DNA from: an uncultured Lachnospiraceae bacterium
Lineage (GTDB): Bacteria; Bacillota; Clostridia; Lachnospirales; Lachnospiraceae
Direction of reading: 5' to 3'
Length of the DNA stretch: 7,833 nucleotides
NCBI GenBank assembly: GCA_947594085.1
Contig: CANQEB010000104.1
Span: 1 to 7,833 of the forward strand
Shown here: piece after piece, positions 6,314-7,833 of the stretch
Numbering within the stretch: the stretch's first letter is position 1
Layout of the letters: every line of letters starts with the position of its first letter
Program-made: the position numbers and the translations under genes
Notes under the pieces: generated by a model
Database searches by the model: none
Seen by the model: only the letters and a program-made list of their open reading frames with translations
What the model was told of the DNA's origin: nothing

Positions 6314-6369
6314 AAATATCTCCTCCGTATTTTTAATCTATGAAAGCCCTACAGATTGCTTCGCTGCTT

Positions 6370-6993
6370 TCATTCGATATGTACTTTCCCATCTACAACC
6401 TTCACGTGTCCGTTTGCGATCATGTCGATCGCCTTCGGCAGAATCACCCACTCTGCCTGCTCCATGACCCTGCGCTGCAGGATCTCCGGCGTGTCCCCCT
6501 CGCAGACCTCCACGGCCTTCTGCAGGATGATCGGCCCCGTGTCCGTGCCGCCATCCGCGAAATGCACCGTCGCCCCGGTCAGCTTCACACCGCGCGCAAG
6601 CGCCGCCTCATGCACCGCCAAACCGTAATAACCCTTTCCGCAAAACGCCGGGATCAGCGCCGGATGGATATTGATGATGCGGTTTGGATACGCATCGATG
6701 ACGATCTGCGGAATTACGACCAGGCAACCCGCCAGCACGACGAGATCTGCTCCGGACTCCTGAAGCACTCTGAGCAGCGCACGGTCAAACTCTTCCGGAA
6801 TCGGATAAGCCTTGCGCGTGACACACACAGTCGGGATCCCCGCCTTCTTCGCGCGCTCCAGCGCGTATGCCTTGCTGCTGTTGCTGACAACGCGAACGAC
6901 CTGCGCGTTCGTGACGCTCTCGTCCGCGATCGCGTCCAAAATTGCCTGCAAATTCGTGCCTCCTCCAGACACCATCACCGCGAGCTTCAGCAT
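6370..6993 (-). CDS. purN: Phosphoribosylglycinamide formyltransferase (GAR transformylase, folate-dependent)
   Basis: PurN transfers a formyl group from 10-formyltetrahydrofolate to GAR, giving FGAR, the third step of purine synthesis. The 207 residues match the family. The N-terminal phosphate loop is SGGGTNLQ (9-16). The catalytic triad of the family (Asn, His, Asp) is visible as N108 and H110 in INIHPALIP and D151 in [10 protein letters not shown]. The folate-binding stretch LAGCLVVIP is at 88-95. The gene starts inside purM: ATG at 6993-6991 and purM's TGA at 6989-6987 give a 7-bp overlap, with a GGGGAG ribosome site in the purM coding end. This implies translational coupling. No defect is seen. 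Confidence 0.97.
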   Translation of the reverse strand: MLKLAVMVSGGGTNLQAILDAIADESVTNAQVVRVVSNSSKAYALERAKKAGIPTVCVTRKAYPIPEEFDRALLRVLQESGADLVVLAGCLVVIPQIVIDAYPNRIINIHPALIPAFCGKGYYGLAVHEAALARGVKLTGATVHFADGGTDTGPIILQKAVEVCEGDTPEILQRRVMEQAEWVILPKAIDMIANGHVKVVDGKVHIE

Positions 6994-7832
6994 AATACCA
7001 CTCCCCTTTTGCCGGCCTCAATACCGCCGATCTGGTACACGGTATCGCCCGCCGACTCGATCGCCGCGACTGCCGCCGTGACATCCTCCGGCGCGACTGC
7101 GACCACCATGCCGATGCCCATATTGTAAGTGTTGTACATCATCTCCTCGGCGATATCCCCCCGCTGCGCGAGCATGCCAAAAATCGCCGGAACCGGATAG
7201 CTATTTTTCTTAATCACGGCGCGCACACCGTCCGGAAGCATCCGCGGCACGTTCTCGTAGAAACCGCCGCCCGTGATGTGGCTGCACGCTTTGACGCGCA
7301 CACCCGCCTCTTTCACGTTGCGGAGCGCCTTCACATAGATTCTGGTCGGAGTCAGGAGCGCCTCGCCGAGCGTCGTCCCGAGCTCCTCATAATATTCGTT
7401 CAGTGCTTCCTTCTCCATCGGGAACACCTTCCGGACAAGGGAAAATCCATTGCTGTGCACACCCGTGGACGCGATCCCCAGAAGCACATCGCCCGGCTTC
7501 AGATCCTTGCCGGTAATCAAATCCTTCTCATCGACAACGCCGACCGCAAACCCGGCCAGATCGTACTCGTCCTCCGGCATCATGCCCGGATGCTCAGCCG
7601 TCTCTCCTCCGATCAGCGCCGCGCCTGCCTGCACGCAGCCCTCGGCCACGCCTCCGACGATCGCCGCAATCTTCTCCGGATAGTTCTTCCCACACGCGAT
7701 ATAGTCGAGGAAAAACAGCGGTTCGCCGCCCGCACACGCAATATCGTTGACGCACATCGCCACACAATCGATGCCGATCGTATCATGCTTGTCCAACAGA
7801 AACGCAAGCTTCAGCTTTGTCCCGACGCCGTC
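6987..7832 (-). CDS. purM: Phosphoribosylformylglycinamidine cyclo-ligase (AIR synthetase), N-terminus outside the window
   Basis: PurM closes the imidazole ring of FGAM with ATP to give AIR, the fifth step of purine synthesis. It works as a cytoplasmic dimer. The visible 281 residues begin [20 protein letters not shown], the conserved ATP-site strand, so roughly the first 55-65 residues are missing upstream. Other family motifs are [65 protein letters not shown] and [13 protein letters not shown]. The frame is open up to the window edge, so no start codon can be assigned; an internal TTG (7796) is not a plausible start because conserved sequence continues beyond it. The end overlaps purN by 7 bp, as expected in a tightly packed pur operon. 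Confidence 0.97.
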   Translation of the reverse strand, partial: DGVGTKLKLAFLLDKHDTIGIDCVAMCVNDIACAGGEPLFFLDYIACGKNYPEKIAAIVGGVAEGCVQAGAALIGGETAEHPGMMPEDEYDLAGFAVGVVDEKDLITGKDLKPGDVLLGIASTGVHSNGFSLVRKVFPMEKEALNEYYEELGTTLGEALLTPTRIYVKALRNVKEAGVRVKACSHITGGGFYENVPRMLPDGVRAVIKKNSYPVPAIFGMLAQRGDIAEEMMYNTYNMGIGMVVAVAPEDVTAAVAAIESAGDTVYQIGGIEAGKRGVVLC

Positions 7833-7833
7833 C

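Noticed and set aside
6343..6370. AAAGC...GCTTT inverted repeat just after purN as a terminator.
   Set aside because: The 5-bp stem has an 18-base loop, no T-tract follows, and purD comes immediately after in the same direction.
6340..7128. 262-codon plus-strand frame opposite purN and the end of purM.
   Set aside because: It is antisense to two unmistakable purine genes and has no ribosome site or domain.

Overview
The window looks like chromosomal core DNA of a fairly high-GC Clostridia-type Firmicute, most likely a member of the Lachnospiraceae. The support is the AGGAGG-type ribosome binding sites, a ClpC-type (not ClpA/ClpX) AAA+ unfoldase followed by radA, a consensus sigma-A promoter, and a small protein between clpC and radA that resembles Lachnospiraceae homologues as I remember them. 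The taxonomic call is inference. All eight genes are on the minus strand, so the window reads biologically from right to left.

Right part (7832 to 5039): three adjacent de novo purine genes, purM (5' end outside the window), purN and purD. purM and purN overlap by 7 bp, and purD follows purN after 56 bp. Their products catalyse the AIR synthetase, GAR transformylase and GAR synthetase steps. purH, often found between purN and purD in other Firmicutes, is absent here.

Middle (5038 to 3811): a 95-bp spacer with palindromes, then a gene for an unstudied single-pass membrane protein. It has a signal peptide, one cadherin-like beta-sandwich domain, an acidic Pro/Glu linker, one membrane helix, and a charged Tyr/Gln/Lys-rich cytoplasmic tail with a 9-residue tandem repeat. 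A clear intrinsic terminator follows it.

Left part (3810 to 1): a stress/repair cluster. A strong promoter with several overlapping dyads drives a small GntR (YtrA-like) repressor gene, whose stop codon overlaps the clpC start codon by one base. The ctsR-mcsA-mcsB genes that usually precede clpC in Bacillus are replaced here by this single regulator. After clpC comes a 218-bp spacer with an extended -10 promoter and a leader that can fold into a closed multi-stem structure. Next is a conserved-looking 137-residue protein of unknown role, then radA, whose start codon directly abuts the preceding stop codon and which runs off the window just before its Walker A motif.

No tRNA, rRNA, CRISPR array, insertion sequence or other mobile DNA is visible, and no gene-free stretch exceeds 300 bases. 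The least explained items are the GntR-clpC arrangement with its operator region, the foldable leader before the 137-residue gene, and the cadherin-like membrane protein.
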